Assembly: GCA_021432605.1 (NCBI GenBank)
Contig: MU271149.1
Span: 310,001-374,000 of the forward strand
From: Coniochaeta sp. PMI_546
Taxonomy: Eukaryota; Ascomycota; Sordariomycetes; Coniochaetales; Coniochaetaceae
Direction: 5' to 3'
DNA: 64,000 nucleotides
The stretch's first letter is position 1. The number at the start of each line of letters is the position of its first letter. The notes under the pieces are model-generated. The model had not been told where the DNA came from. It saw nothing but the letters and a program-made list of their open reading frames with translations, and ran no database searches. Positions 32,745-43,547 of this stretch are shown piece after piece. Position numbers and translations under genes: made by a program.

Positions 32745-34547
32745 TTAAAACTTCCTCTTCTTCTTCGCCGGCGCAGCATGAGCCTTCTTATCCAGCTCCC
32801 GCTTCAGCTCAGCCCGCTTACGATCGGCTCGTTCCTGCGACGTCTCGCGCCTCTCCTCTTCCTTCTCTTCCTCCTCGGCGCCCTCCCCCTCATCCTCGTC
32901 GTTGACCGGTGTCCGCGTCCTGCCCCTTCCCTTCTCGGCACTATCGGGGGCCGTCTTGCCGATGACGCCCAGCCGCCGCTTGGGAGTCTGCTGCGACGCG
33001 GCTGGCGGAGACGAAGCGCGTGGTTCCGGCGTGGCTTCCTTGGCGGCAGGCAGACGGCCGCCGATGCGACCTATTCCGCCGCCGCGGCGGGCAGGTTGTG
33101 ACGACGGTTTAGGCGGTGGTGGAGGTGGTGAAGTTACCATGGCGTCGTCGTCGTCTGGTTCAGATGCCGTGGCTGAGTCATCATCCTCACCATTACGCGC
33201 TGGATGAGCCCGTGTACGTGGAGGGGAGGAGGGTGGAGAGTTTTTTCGTGGCGAGGGTGACTTCTGCTTGGTGGATGGTTGTTTGTTCTTGCCCCCTATA
33301 GCACCGAGACGTTTGCTGTTCCCTTTTGAGCTGGTCTCCTTTGCCGCAGCGGACGGCATGCTATCTGGGATTTCAGCTTCCTCGTCTGCTGCCTCGTCGT
33401 CGTCATCATCCAGTACTCGGGCTGCCCGGCCGTGGCGGTCACGTTTTCGGCTGGGTGGGGTAGCCTGCACTTCAAAGTCTTCATCTTCACCGTTGTCCTC
33501 CGCCTGAGCCGTCCGCGTATCATTCGGAGGCTTGCGACTCGGTGGAGTAGCTTGGACCTGAAAATCGTCTTCTCCGTCATCTTCGCTTTGAGTCTCGTCA
33601 TCATCCTCATCCAGCTTCGGCGCAGCCGCAGGAGCGGAAGCAGGCTGCGAATTCTCCTTAACCGAGGAGGCAGATCCCTTGTCCTTACTCCGTGATACCA
33701 AAGCGGCGCTCTTGCTCTTACCAAGCTTCGTCCACCAATCATTCAAAGCAGGCGAGTCTCCAATGTCCAACGCAGAGCCAGACGGCAACCCTGCACCCCC
33801 GCCAAAGACGCTGTCCAAAAGCGCAACCATGTCACTAGAACCGTCGCCCTCTCTCTCCAAGGTTTCAGCATGCTTCCGGAAATCCGACTCGATGAAGGGA
33901 GCGAGACCTCTGATCCGCTCCTCTGCCATGGTACGCGTCACCTTGCGCCTTCCCGATAGAGCGGTGAACACATGTTCGAGGCCTGTTCCCGTCGCCTCAA
34001 GCTTGTCAATGAGCTTGGTGATCACACCATCCTTTTCACGGAGGGTGGTGATCAGCTCGTCCACCTCCCGGGCACGCGCTTGGTGCGAGTGAACAAGTGG
34101 TAGCACCAGTTCTGTGGCTATCGCTGACTGCGGCAGTTTTCTCAGGTAGATCGGCCACTTGAGAGGGCGGAGCGGTTTCGGCAGAACCACAGTTACATGT
34201 ATCTCCAGGTCATTGTCCGCCTCAGCATCCTTGGCCCCGGTGGCCCTCGAAAGCGATAGAGTCGTATCACCGTGCTCAGTCGCGGAGGGGTCGAATGCGG
34301 CCCGAACGAGATCCAGGAGCTTGCGGATTTGATCCGGGCCATCCGTTGGATCAATACTAGTGTCCTCCTTCAAGCCGCGCATGATGATTGGTTTCTTGTC
34401 TAGGCTCTCCGTCCACAGGTTGGCGAGGTCGGTGAGGTGAATGGTGTAGGACTGCGCGCTGAAGTCGGTAGACACTAGCAGCCCCGGTATTCCTGGGACA
34501 TCTACCCCTGGCAGAGGCCGCCATGATGATGCTTGACGACCTGACAT
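32745..34547 (-). CDS. NEJ1: XLF/Nej1-like non-homologous end-joining factor
   Basis: Predicted nuclear factor that supports DNA ligase IV in non-homologous end joining. Single exon, 600 residues. The first 180 residues match the XLF head: SSWRPLP, then a LLVSTDFSAQSYTIHLTDLANLWTE-type strand pattern. A helical coiled-coil stalk follows (about 185-240, REVDELITTLREKDGVITKLIDKLE). The second half is a disordered acidic tail with basic patches, ending in KKKRKF, which resembles the basic Ku-binding or nuclear-localisation tail of XLF and Nej1. The start at 34547 is the first true ATG; the open frame further upstream begins at a TTG. The tail is longer than in yeast or human. The assignment rests on the head and architecture, since sequence conservation in this family is low. 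It lies next to SLX4 in the same orientation. Confidence 0.78.
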   Translation of the reverse strand: MSGRQASSWRPLPGVDVPGIPGLLVSTDFSAQSYTIHLTDLANLWTESLDKKPIIMRGLKEDTSIDPTDGPDQIRKLLDLVRAAFDPSATEHGDTTLSLSRATGAKDAEADNDLEIHVTVVLPKPLRPLKWPIYLRKLPQSAIATELVLPLVHSHQARAREVDELITTLREKDGVITKLIDKLEATGTGLEHVFTALSGRRKVTRTMAEERIRGLAPFIESDFRKHAETLEREGDGSSDMVALLDSVFGGGAGLPSGSALDIGDSPALNDWWTKLGKSKSAALVSRSKDKGSASSVKENSQPASAPAAAPKLDEDDDETQSEDDGEDDFQVQATPPSRKPPNDTRTAQAEDNGEDEDFEVQATPPSRKRDRHGRAARVLDDDDDEAADEEAEIPDSMPSAAAKETSSKGNSKRLGAIGGKNKQPSTKQKSPSPRKNSPPSSPPRTRAHPARNGEDDDSATASEPDDDDAMVTSPPPPPPKPSSQPARRGGGIGRIGGRLPAAKEATPEPRASSPPAASQQTPKRRLGVIGKTAPDSAEKGRGRTRTPVNDEDEGEGAEEEEKEEERRETSQERADRKRAELKRELDKKAHAAPAKKKRKF

Positions 34548-35719
34548 GTCAGATTGCACGAGATGGCCGGGACGTGTAATCGGCAACGGGACGCAGATCG
34601 GCGAGACTTTTAGAGAACTGGCAGCGAGGTTGTCTCTGTCTATGATACTTCATCCGACCGACGAAGTGAAGTCTGGTGACGGTGTGTCGTTAGGAATACC
34701 GTCGAGTCGCGCCCGATCCAAGCGCGTATGTAGTGCAACCGCAGCACAGCCGTAGAGGTATTATGGATCGGGGGTTACATGGATATGGCTGCCGCGTACG
34801 TACGCCTCTCCCGATGATCTCAACCGACCCTATGTGCAAAAACCTTCGAACTTTGATCGCGGTCGCACACTCAAGGTCTCGGTCGGACGTATGGTTTTTT
34901 GCCTGAACGGGCGAAATCGATTGTATGCGACAACGGGGACTTTCAGCACAGAACTTTTGCAGTGTCACCAGCGCCCATGTGGCATCTGCACGCCTTTTCA
35001 GGCTGGTCTCGCCTTGATCCTTGCCTTGTGCGCACGCGGCAAGTCTCCCCGTGGCAGGGCGCAGGGCGGAGGCGTACGTGCGGAACGCTTCACCGTCACT
35101 GAAGCCGACCAGTACGAAGCCTTTGTCCACAGCCTTTCAACCCTGAAATAAGGTCGCTCCCGTTCCACTGCTTCCAACCAAACTTCCGAGGCTGTATGAA
35201 ACGCTTGCCGAACCAGGCACAGGTAAGGACAAAGTTGGATTGCACAAGAGCCGCGCGTTCTTGGGTGAGACAGCGAGGGCTATACTGTGACAAGTACCTT
35301 GTACAAGAAGTCTGGGTACTGCTCCAGCGTTCTCTCAAGCAAAATTGATCCTGGTGTTGGCCCTCCGGACTGAGCCGCGTGTAGATAGGTTGTCCTGGGG
35401 CTCGAGTTGCCTCAGCGAACGCCAGATCACGTGTTCTAGGCTACACTTGCTCACCTTGGTGGGGCACGGTGCTTCACCCTTGTCTTCACCCTGCCTTGCA
35501 ATCAGCTTCAAGAACAAATAGAACATGGCCACTACTGCGCAGTGAGATTTATATCTCCTTTCTATGACATGAGGGACCTTTGAAAATATCGAGCCCTGGA
35601 GCTACTTCAATGAATCCAAGGAGAACATCTATGCATAAGCCTGTTGACAAGTGGCACCACGATCCAAACTCCCTGACCCATGCTAAGCCCATGGCTCGTT
35701 GAAGTCAATAACATACTCC
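34548..35719. other. Gap between SLX4 3' end and NEJ1 start
   Basis: A 1.2-kb region upstream of minus-strand NEJ1. Frames of 65-146 codons overlap on both strands without motifs. Nothing recognised beyond the presumed promoter. Confidence 0.4.
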
Positions 35720-38608
35720 TCAAAAGCGCTTCCTCTCCTTCCCATTGATATTAACCTTCCATAAACAACACACACTCTTGCTCTCGCACCATTTCTTCAC
35801 GTCTCCGCAGGACACCTCCTCCTCATACCCAACACGATCCAACTGGCCCGCGTTGAGCCAGGCCGTCAGGTCCTCCAGCACGATGGGATCGTACATGAGC
35901 ATCTTCTCGTGCCACGACGGGTTCTCTGGATCCTTCGACCTAGGCGCCGTCCTCACCGCGTCCGTGATGTACTTGAACAAATCTGCCTGCTGACTCGTCG
36001 GGCTGCTGGTGAGGGAAAGGACGCTGTCATCGGCCTCGGTCATTGAGAGTTCCACGCCCGGTACCGGAGACGAGAACTCATTTGCCGGCGCGGGTGACGA
36101 GGCAGCTGAGGATAGGTCGAATGAATCACCCATTTCCTCCTGGTCGGAGTCGGCTATTTCAATTGCTGGCTGAGGGGATGCTTTTCGTTTGCGCTTTGGA
36201 GTTGATGGTGAACGCGTAGCTTCTGATGCTACTAAGGGTGCCGGAGAAATTGACGAGCGCCTAGTTTTTGCTTTGTTTGGGTTCTTCGCCGTTGCGTCTT
36301 TGCCTGACAGAGCATCCTTTTTCGGTCTCCCACGAGGTAGGGTTATCGCTGGTTTAGGTGGTGGCACAGATGTCGATGCTGTTGTAGACTCTGAAGGCTC
36401 AAATGTAGATGCCGGCTTCTTCTTGGGACGGCCGCGCGGTTTCGGGTTCGCCGGTGCCGATGCCGATGGTTTTGTCTTTGCTGCTGCCGTAGATGACGTT
36501 GATAGAAACGCAGTGGTCCCCTGACCAAGGGTCGGGATCTTACTCTGGTTTTTGGAAGACCAGCACTGCACTAGAAGTGCTATTGCCGCCGTCCTCCTCT
36601 TGATTGGCTTGAAACCATATGACTTAATTTCCTTCGCCAGCTGCGCATCGCTATATAGCTCGTACTTCGGAGCAGGAACCCCATGCAAAGGAGGCGCCGA
36701 AACATCTGGAACGCTGGATGCCAGTTGACGATATTGCTCCTGATTACTAGCCGGAGGCTCATCGTTGGGCTCAATGGCATCTGCATCCCGCATGAAGGAT
36801 TCATAGCCGCCACTCGACCCGGTAGCTGCAGGTATTGACTGTGCGATGGCGCTTTCGGCTTGATTTTGTGTTAGTGGGAAACCTAGCTTAGACTTCGTTG
36901 GTGTAAGCGAGCTTGCAAGGCTGATCACGTCGACCACGCTCGAAGGCGCCGCCAACCTCGACTCCAAATTCTCTTCCTGTTGCACCGTGGGCTTATCTGC
37001 AGCAAGCGACAAAATAACCGCTGGGTTTGTCAGATCCTTCTCAATAGTGGGCGAGTCGACGAGGTCGATCACCTCAACTTCAAGGAGGTCTCCATCCGCG
37101 TCCCTTGCACCAGCACCCCACAAACGACTGGCAAACGATTTGCGCGTTACCATGCTGTTGTTCACTGGGCTGCTTGCAGATGGGGCATGTTCCTCTCGCC
37201 GATTGGACTCTCTCATTGCCTGCTGTAGATCTCGTAAAAGCGCCGCGTCCACCTCTGTTGCCAATTGACTAGACGTGCCAAAGACAAAATCCTGCCGTGA
37301 GACTTGTCTTATGGCAGATGCCGGCGAAAGGAGAATCGGTTGTGGCGGCGCCGTTTTCTTCTTCGAGATTCTCTTTGGTTTGGCCTTGGCTCCAGTTTTA
37401 GGGGCTTTTGCTTTGCCCGGAATCGCCTTGCCTTTCTCAGATTGTGCTGATTTCGACTCCTCGTCGGTAGCGAAGTAGTTGAGCAAGCTCTCGTCCCTCG
37501 ACTGATTACCGGTTCCGATATTATCAGAGATATCAGCAACGCGATACGCAGCAGTCGCCAGCTCCGTGATCGTACGGGGCTTCTTCTTTGGCGCCTTCTG
37601 TTTGATAGGCGACACCTCGAGCGTCTGCAGTTCAACAGTGTTGCTTGTTGCGACCATCTCAATCCGTTTCCTCTTGCCAAGGACGTCGGCAGGCTCTTCC
37701 ATCCGCGACGCAGCTGTCCGGCTCACATCCTCTAGATCCGAGCAGCTATACGTGTCACGCAGATTCTTGAAAATGTTATTCCGTGGATGTGGGCTGGAAT
37801 CAGCGCCACTGTGAATGGGAGAAGTGACATCCTTCATGGTAGATGAGTCGATCAGTGCCATCTGTTGTTCGGTATTCTTTGCTGGGGTCCAATCGGTCCT
37901 TCGTTTCAGAGCAGGCTCCAAATCTACCAGACCGTCGTCAATGTCGATAAAATCAGGGGCTACAGTAGGTGTAAAGTGTTTGCTAGTAATTTCGGCCTTC
38001 CTCCTTGCCTGTTTAGGTTTTGCAGCACAGGGTTTCGTGATCTTTCCTTTTGGGATCTTTGTCTGACCGTCGACAGCATCCTTTCCCTTGTGTTTCTTCC
38101 CTGGTTGCTCTTTCGGTGATAATATGAGCTCCTCAAGGGATTCCCGGGCGGGTACCAATTCTGGTTTCGAAAATGTAGCGCCTTTGGCTTGCTTTTTCTC
38201 CACTTGTGGCATCGATGGATATGTTGTGGTACGCTGGTCCTGAGCATCATGACCAAGTTCAGCCACTTCGTCGTGGCTTCCCAGACTGCCGCGGACCAGA
38301 CGCGCCTGGTTTACATCGCCCCGTCCCTTCTCTTGCTGTGATACCACTCCTTCGGCACTGCTCGCGCTTTCATTCTCCGCGGCGATGGCAGAATGCCAAA
38401 AATGCGACGCCGTCGTGAAGGATCTGAAAGCGGTATCTGGTATAGGAGCGGCTCGGCTCCCGCTGCGCAGCAATGGTTTCTTCTCGCGCTTGGGCAATAG
38501 CTGGTCAATCAAAGGGAAGTCAGGAGACGACGAAAGGATGACCAGGGCCTCGGCTTGCATCGTGATTCGCGGGGGCGAGGAAACCAAGTGTCGTCGAGCT
38601 TCCATCAT
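35720..38608 (-). CDS. SLX4: Structure-specific endonuclease subunit Slx4
   Basis: Predicted scaffold that activates the Slx1 nuclease and cleaves branched DNA during replication-fork and recombination repair. One exon, 962 residues. Most of the protein is disordered and basic, with Ser/Pro runs and AT-hook-like GRPKK segments (KPRGRPKKKP and LPRGRPKKD). A SAP-like region at about 650-690 reads YSDAQLAKEIKSYGFKPIKRR, and the C-terminal Slx1-binding domain at about 880-960 contains MLMYDPIVLEDLTAWLN and the ending WCESKSVCCLWK. That order (SAP-like element, then conserved C-terminal helical domain) is the fungal Slx4 layout. Two ATGs are adjacent at the start (38608 and 38605). It diverges from the ribosomal protein eS21 gene with a 432-bp gap and is head-to-tail with NEJ1. 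Confidence 0.85.
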   Translation of the reverse strand: MMEARRHLVSSPPRITMQAEALVILSSSPDFPLIDQLLPKREKKPLLRSGSRAAPIPDTAFRSFTTASHFWHSAIAAENESASSAEGVVSQQEKGRGDVNQARLVRGSLGSHDEVAELGHDAQDQRTTTYPSMPQVEKKQAKGATFSKPELVPARESLEELILSPKEQPGKKHKGKDAVDGQTKIPKGKITKPCAAKPKQARRKAEITSKHFTPTVAPDFIDIDDGLVDLEPALKRRTDWTPAKNTEQQMALIDSSTMKDVTSPIHSGADSSPHPRNNIFKNLRDTYSCSDLEDVSRTAASRMEEPADVLGKRKRIEMVATSNTVELQTLEVSPIKQKAPKKKPRTITELATAAYRVADISDNIGTGNQSRDESLLNYFATDEESKSAQSEKGKAIPGKAKAPKTGAKAKPKRISKKKTAPPQPILLSPASAIRQVSRQDFVFGTSSQLATEVDAALLRDLQQAMRESNRREEHAPSASSPVNNSMVTRKSFASRLWGAGARDADGDLLEVEVIDLVDSPTIEKDLTNPAVILSLAADKPTVQQEENLESRLAAPSSVVDVISLASSLTPTKSKLGFPLTQNQAESAIAQSIPAATGSSGGYESFMRDADAIEPNDEPPASNQEQYRQLASSVPDVSAPPLHGVPAPKYELYSDAQLAKEIKSYGFKPIKRRTAAIALLVQCWSSKNQSKIPTLGQGTTAFLSTSSTAAAKTKPSASAPANPKPRGRPKKKPASTFEPSESTTASTSVPPPKPAITLPRGRPKKDALSGKDATAKNPNKAKTRRSSISPAPLVASEATRSPSTPKRKRKASPQPAIEIADSDQEEMGDSFDLSSAASSPAPANEFSSPVPGVELSMTEADDSVLSLTSSPTSQQADLFKYITDAVRTAPRSKDPENPSWHEKMLMYDPIVLEDLTAWLNAGQLDRVGYEEEVSCGDVKKWCESKSVCCLWKVNINGKERKRF

Positions 38609-39040
38609 GCGAGGTACTGAAAAGCTCGCGATGCGCTGGGCGCATCGGCGGCACCTTGATGACGACAGATTCGAAGAGGGTCAGTTATTGTAGATTGTGA
38701 ACTTAAAACATGGGTAAACGCTTGAAGTAAACAAGTCGGACGGCGCCCAGAGCAACTCTATGCGACAGAGGCATCTCTGATGCGCCACCACATCGAGTCA
38801 AAATGTGGGTCCTGCATCAACAAAGAGAATCACGAACTCACGTGGAGCTCCCGCGAGATCATGTGATCGGCCCTCCACCAGGCCGGCAAGTCCCGATAGC
38901 CCTGCAGTTACTCGCACCAAAATTGCAATTTTGCAAAACCCCAGCACATTTTCAACCGACCAGCCAAACTTGCGGTATCGCTCCTCCATCCCACGCAAAC
39001 CAAACCTCTCTTTCAGCAGCATCACACAACAGCCGCTACA
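38609..39040. promoter_or_regulatory. Divergent promoter between SLX4 and eS21
   Basis: A 432-bp gap with a pyrimidine-rich leader (CTCTCTTTCAGCAGC, about 39006-39020) before eS21, typical of fungal ribosomal-protein genes. No TATA box stands out. Confidence 0.45.
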
Positions 39041-39370
39041 ATGGAGAACGACAAGGGCGAGATCGTCGACCTGTAAGAATACCTCTCGTCTGATTGCCGT
39101 ACAGCCGGAGGAAGGCGGACTGACCCTGACGTTTACAGTTACGTCCCGCGCAAGTGCAGCGCCACGAACCGCATCATCAAGGCCAAGGACCACGCCTCGG
39201 TTCAGATCGCGATCGCCAAGGTTGACGAGAACGGCCGCGCCGTCCAGGGCGAGAACCACGTCTATGCCCTCTGCGGATTCGTACGGGCCATGGGCGAGAG
39301 CGACGATTCGCTGAACCGTCTGGCCCAGCGCGATGGCCTCCTCAAGAACGTCTGGAACCCCGTCCGATAA
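39041..39370 (+). CDS. RPS21: 40S ribosomal protein eS21
   Basis: Small-subunit protein needed for 18S rRNA maturation. Exons 39041-39072 and 39139-39370 give 87 residues, exactly the usual length. The start [17 protein letters not shown] and the [17 protein letters not shown] block are diagnostic, and the end reads [11 protein letters not shown]. The first exon is only 32 nt, and the 66-nt GT-AG intron is in phase 2. A first exon of this kind is common in fungal ribosomal-protein genes. Confidence 0.96.
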
Positions 39371-40330
39371 GCGATGTGTGGGAGAACGGAGTTGGATGCG
39401 GAGGAGCCGGCGGTACGGAATATCTCTCTCAGTCATTAACCATTCAGCCCGATGCTGATATGGAGGCCAGACGGAAGGAAAAGGGTCGACTTTGCATGTT
39501 CAATGACTGGGCTGGGTACGGATGGCATGGATTTTAGAGCATTCGGAGGCAGAAACAGCATCTTGCCGAACTCTATGGCGTCGAATCGGTCATTCTTGCT
39601 CGGAAAATTCAAGAGAGTTCTCATTCTGGCATTTTCACTACACAAGTTCCCAGCAGCATCTGCGACGACCATCGAATGTGATCGTTTTCTTCGTACCGGC
39701 TAGCAAGGTGTCCTCGGGTCCGCTCTCGAGTGACTCCCATATCCGGGGATACTGGGGCTACTGCGATAGCTTCCGTGCCGTAGATGGAGTGCGAGGCCTA
39801 TTTAAAGCCGTGACGAACAAGTTAAACGTCAAGGTACAGATACGGGTCTTACATTATTTCAATTCTGTTGGAGGTGACAACGAAACCTCACAGACGAGAC
39901 GACTGTCTCTGTGCGAAAAATGATTATGCAGCAGGTTTGAGTCCGAGCATGGTATACTATGTATGACCTCCAGTACTACACGACACCTTAACATAACCAG
40001 CGTCTATATGTCTTCACTTGGTGCATTTGTTCCTGGGACCATGATGTGCGATCTCGACACAGCGAGGGGGAGGCATGGCCAAAAGTCTGTGGCCCGCAGA
40101 ATAGGCATTTCCAAGTGGGCCTGTCCCTGCAAGAGCGGCTGCGCTAGCCAACGCCTCATTCTCAGCGCGTCGATTTCAGGGACATCATGACGTCTAACAG
40201 ATCGGGAATCTCAGATCCCTTGTGTAAGGTGTGTAAGGTTCACATGGCAAATGGTAAGTGATTAACTGGTCGGATAAGGTGGTCTTACGATGGACAATTC
40301 ACGACATCCACCTTTTCTCTTTGGTTACAC
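39371..40330. other. Intergenic gap before photolyase
   Basis: Contains the eS21 3' flank and the photolyase promoter. Two GTGTAAGGT direct copies lie near 40223-40241, and a TGACGTC CRE-like half palindrome near 40189. No coding frame is convincing. Confidence 0.4.
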
Positions 40331-42367
40331 ATGTTTTCCTTTGGTCTTCCTCGAGGCACACTTGATTGTTGCTTGCATCATTCTCTACTATTATCCACCA
40401 CGCACTCTCTACTTAGGCGTAGTTTCACATTCACGACCGTTCAACCTTCGTACTCAACGCAGGGATTCAACCAGAACACGTCACGCTTTCTCAAGATGTC
40501 CGCAAAGCGTCGAGGCCGGCCTCCAGCACCGGGCAACGCTGCCAAGAAAAGTCGCACGACAACAAGCTCAGAGCTATCTGGCGCTCCTGAAGCTCCTGCA
40601 CCAGCTCTCCCTCCACAGCCAGTCACAAAGGACCCTCTTCGCGTCCCGCATCCTTTCCACCTAGAGTCCGAGCGCCACGGAATCGTGCTCCGCGATTTCT
40701 ACCCTCCAGAGATGTCCAACGCTCGAGCTCGTGCCTATGCTACGGGTACACTGACAAGGCCGATTGATGACCTCATCCGTGCAATGACTGATACTACCGC
40801 CGCGCGTATTCGAGTCACTGCTGGTGGAGCCGTGGTGCACTGGTTCAAGATGGACTTGCGCATTCGAGATAACACTGCATTAGCCCTGGCGGCACGGAAA
40901 GCGGCCGAGAACGGCATTGCCCTCCTCGGGCTTTTTGTTCTCTCCCCTCAAGACTACGAAGCCCATCTCACGTCGCCGGTAAGGTTGGACTTCATGCTGA
41001 GAAGTCTCAGGGTTTTGAAGGACGACTTGGCAAAGGTTGATGTACCGCTCTGGATTGAGACGATCGAGAAGAGGTCGGCCGTTCCGGCGCGTATCGTTGA
41101 GCTGCTCCAGGAGTGGGGAGCCAGCCACCTGTACGCCAACATGGAATACGAGGTCGACGAGCTGCGTCGCGAGGCCAAAATGGTACGGCTCTGCGCCGAA
41201 CGCGGCATAGCAATGGAGGTTGTGCATGATACGTGCGTTGTGCCGCCGGGACGACTGAAGAGCGGCACCGGCAATCAGTATGCTGTGTACAGCCCCTGGC
41301 GCAGAGCTTGGGTTTCTCATCTTCACGACAATCCCGAACTCCTCGAACTGCTGCCTCCACCAGGGCAGAACCCGGCAAGCACTAGGGTGGAATATGCCCG
41401 GCTGTTCGAGTGTGACATCCCAGATGCGCCAGAAAGCAAGAGGCTGGACGCCCAGGCAACATTACGCTTCGGGGCGTTGTGGCCGGCTGGTGAGCACGAG
41501 GCTATGAAGAGGCTGCAGACGTTTTGCGAGGAGAAGGTTGGTGGCTACGCCAAAAACCGCAACATACCGTCAATTACGGGGACTTCTTCATTATCTGTTC
41601 ATTTCGCCAGCGGTACATTAAGCGCTCGGACAGCGGTGCGATACGCACGAGACCGCAACAATACGAAGCGACTCGATGGTGGCAACGAAGGGATTCAGAC
41701 CTGGATTAGTGAGATCGCTTGGAGAGACTTCTATAAGCACGTCTTAGTGAATTGGCCGTATGTTTGGTACGCTTGCTGTCACTTCATCCGTCACTACCCT
41801 CTCAACTGACCCTTAAGCAGTATGAACAAGTCATTCAAGCCCGAGTATACCAACATCGAATGGTCATACAACCGCACCCACTTCGAAGCTTGGACTCAGG
41901 GCCGGACTGGCTTCCCCCTTGTCGACGCCGCGATGCGCCAGATGCAGCATACGGGCTGGTGCCACAACCGCTGTCGCATGGTTGTCGCAAGCTTTCTGTC
42001 CAAAGACTTGCTCGTAGACTGGCGCATGGGTGAACGCTTCTTCATGGAACACCTTATTGACGGAGACTTTGCCAGCAATAATGGCGGCTGGGGCTTCGCA
42101 GCTTCCGTGGGAGTCGATCCGCAGCCGTACTTCCGGATATTCAACCCCCTGCTCCAGAGCGAGAAGTTTGATCCTGACGGCGAGTACATCCGCAATTGGA
42201 TCCCGGAGTTAAAGGGTGTCAAGGGAAAGGCCATACACGATCCTTACGGAAGAGGAGCTGGTGATCAGGCGAGGAAGGCAGGATATCCCGAGCCGATTGT
42301 TGAGCATAAGGATGCCAGGGACAGGGCCCTGGCCGCATATAAGAAGGGGATAGCTAGTGATCTTTGA
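40331..42367 (+). CDS. Class I CPD photolyase (cryptochrome/photolyase family)
   Basis: Light-driven FAD enzyme repairing cyclobutane pyrimidine dimers. Exons 40331-41766 and 41821-42367 give 660 residues. An N-terminal alpha/beta antenna domain begins at about residue 172 with AVVHWFKMDLRIRDNTAL. The FAD domain follows, with ISEIAWRDFYKHV, NIEWSYN, the GRTGFPLVDAAMRQM block, HNRCRMVVASFL, and the WGFAASVGVDPQPYFRIFNP loop. The GT-AG intron (54 nt) joins WPYV to MNKSFKPEY. From the first ATG, residues 1-55 are Ser/Thr/Leu/Arg-rich and lack acidic residues apart from one Asp, like a mitochondrial presequence. A second in-frame ATG at 40496 (Met56) opens with SAKRRGRPP and a KKSR run, like a nuclear signal. 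Two start sites serving two compartments are plausible, as described for some fungal photolyases. Confidence 0.93.
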
Positions 42368-43163
42368 ACTGAGTACGAAGTATTAGTGTTACGAGCGAAC
42401 AGAAAGCCTCCATAGTCCTACAATCCTCCAGCAGTGTCCCAATACCTGAATAAGCCTGATCAGCACCTCACTCAATATTCAATCATGACGGTCGGCGACC
42501 ATGTAAATCAGTAGGTCCAAGTGCTACTTCCTTCATCCCCATGATTCCAGCGGAAAGAGCAGCGTCAAGCGTTAGGCTTGCCCCGGATGCATCATCCTTC
42601 AGAGTGCTCCTTGTCCAACCCGAAATCCACCTATCTGCAAGTCGCCAGTCCCGACAACAACATGGACCTCGAAGAAAACAATCTGGACGAGCCACGGCAG
42701 AGCTGTTGCCGCTTCGGCCGACAGGCGAGTCTTGGTGGACGACGTGTTCTCCCATCTTTGCCATGAGACAAGGTCAGGCTGGTCTCCAGATGTGATCTCG
42801 CCGCTGATTCGAATGCCGTCACGAAGTTTATATACCCACAAGGGATGAAGTCGCTGACTGTCTTGCATATCTAATACATAGTGCTGAGTTTTAAAGAATT
42901 GTACCGTATCGAAGTGTTAATTTACGGTACCGAAGAGTGAATGCGTGGTGTCGAAGGGTGAATATGTGGTGTCGAAGAATGAATGTACACTATCGAGAAG
43001 TGAATGTATGGATTTCAAATGAGCATAGGAAGTGAATGATGCTCTTGCTCATATATCATGCGAAGTTTATGTCTAATTTAGATCTACTTTCTGAAATAGT
43101 TCTTTCCCTAAAAACCACCAGTCTACCCCTTCTTCAAGGATTTGCACCGCGACATGCTTCACA
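42368..43163. other. Gap with 21-bp tandem repeat
   Basis: Photolyase 3' flank followed by AT-rich sequence. It holds a five-unit degenerate tandem repeat at 42905-43009 (separate entry). Open frames at 42480-42870 overlap on both strands and look non-coding. Confidence 0.45.
42905..43009. repeat. Five-unit degenerate 21-bp tandem repeat
   Basis: Units run 42905-42925, 42926-42946, 42947-42967, 42968-42988 and 42989-43009 without spacers. All share a TCGAAG-like core followed by GTGAAT about two bases on; the middle units are the most alike and the outer ones have drifted. The unit length is a multiple of three, so it may come from a coding repeat, but no surrounding frame supports that. Confidence 0.8.
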
Positions 43164-43547
43164 ATGAAGCTCAGGAGACCCAAGACCCTCAAAACCCGAA
43201 GACTTCGTTACACCTGGACTGTAGTGATAGAGCACTGCAACACAGATTTATTACGTGAGCAACTGGCAGAGAGACTCAAGGGCTACAATGACAAGGAATT
43301 CAAAATTTACCATGTAAGATATAATTCGAGGACACATCGTACTTATTAACGAAGTGAAATGGTTTGACTGATAGACGCCTTATGAACAGGGAGGTGCACA
43401 GTGCCATTTCCGTCTGGAAACATCTGAAGAGCTCTCCGATGTAAGCCATCCCATATGTTCCCATCTAACAGTTGCCAACTTTCAGTGTAGGATTGTCTTG
43501 AGCTTATCAAAAGCTACAGCTCAAAACCACCGGTCTCGGAGATTTGA
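43164..43547 (+). CDS. Small spliced gene, product not recognised
   Basis: Three exons, 43164-43313, 43375-43440 and 43491-43547, read as a 90-residue protein with no stop. Introns of 61 and 50 nt have GTAAGA/GTAAGC donors, TAG acceptors and a CTAAC branch-like site in the second. Both introns are phase 0, and the composition on each side is protein-like: a basic N-terminus (KLRRPKTLKTRR), then RYTWTVVIEHC, an amphipathic LREQLAERLKGY helix, GGAQCHFRLETSEEL, and DCLELIKSYSS. If the earlier AG at 43485 is used, the last exon reads a different short frame that is also open. An ATG ten bases upstream opens an overlapping short frame, so the start is tentative. No known family was recognised. It sits just after the 21-bp repeat and is convergent with the CorA-like gene. 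Confidence 0.5.
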
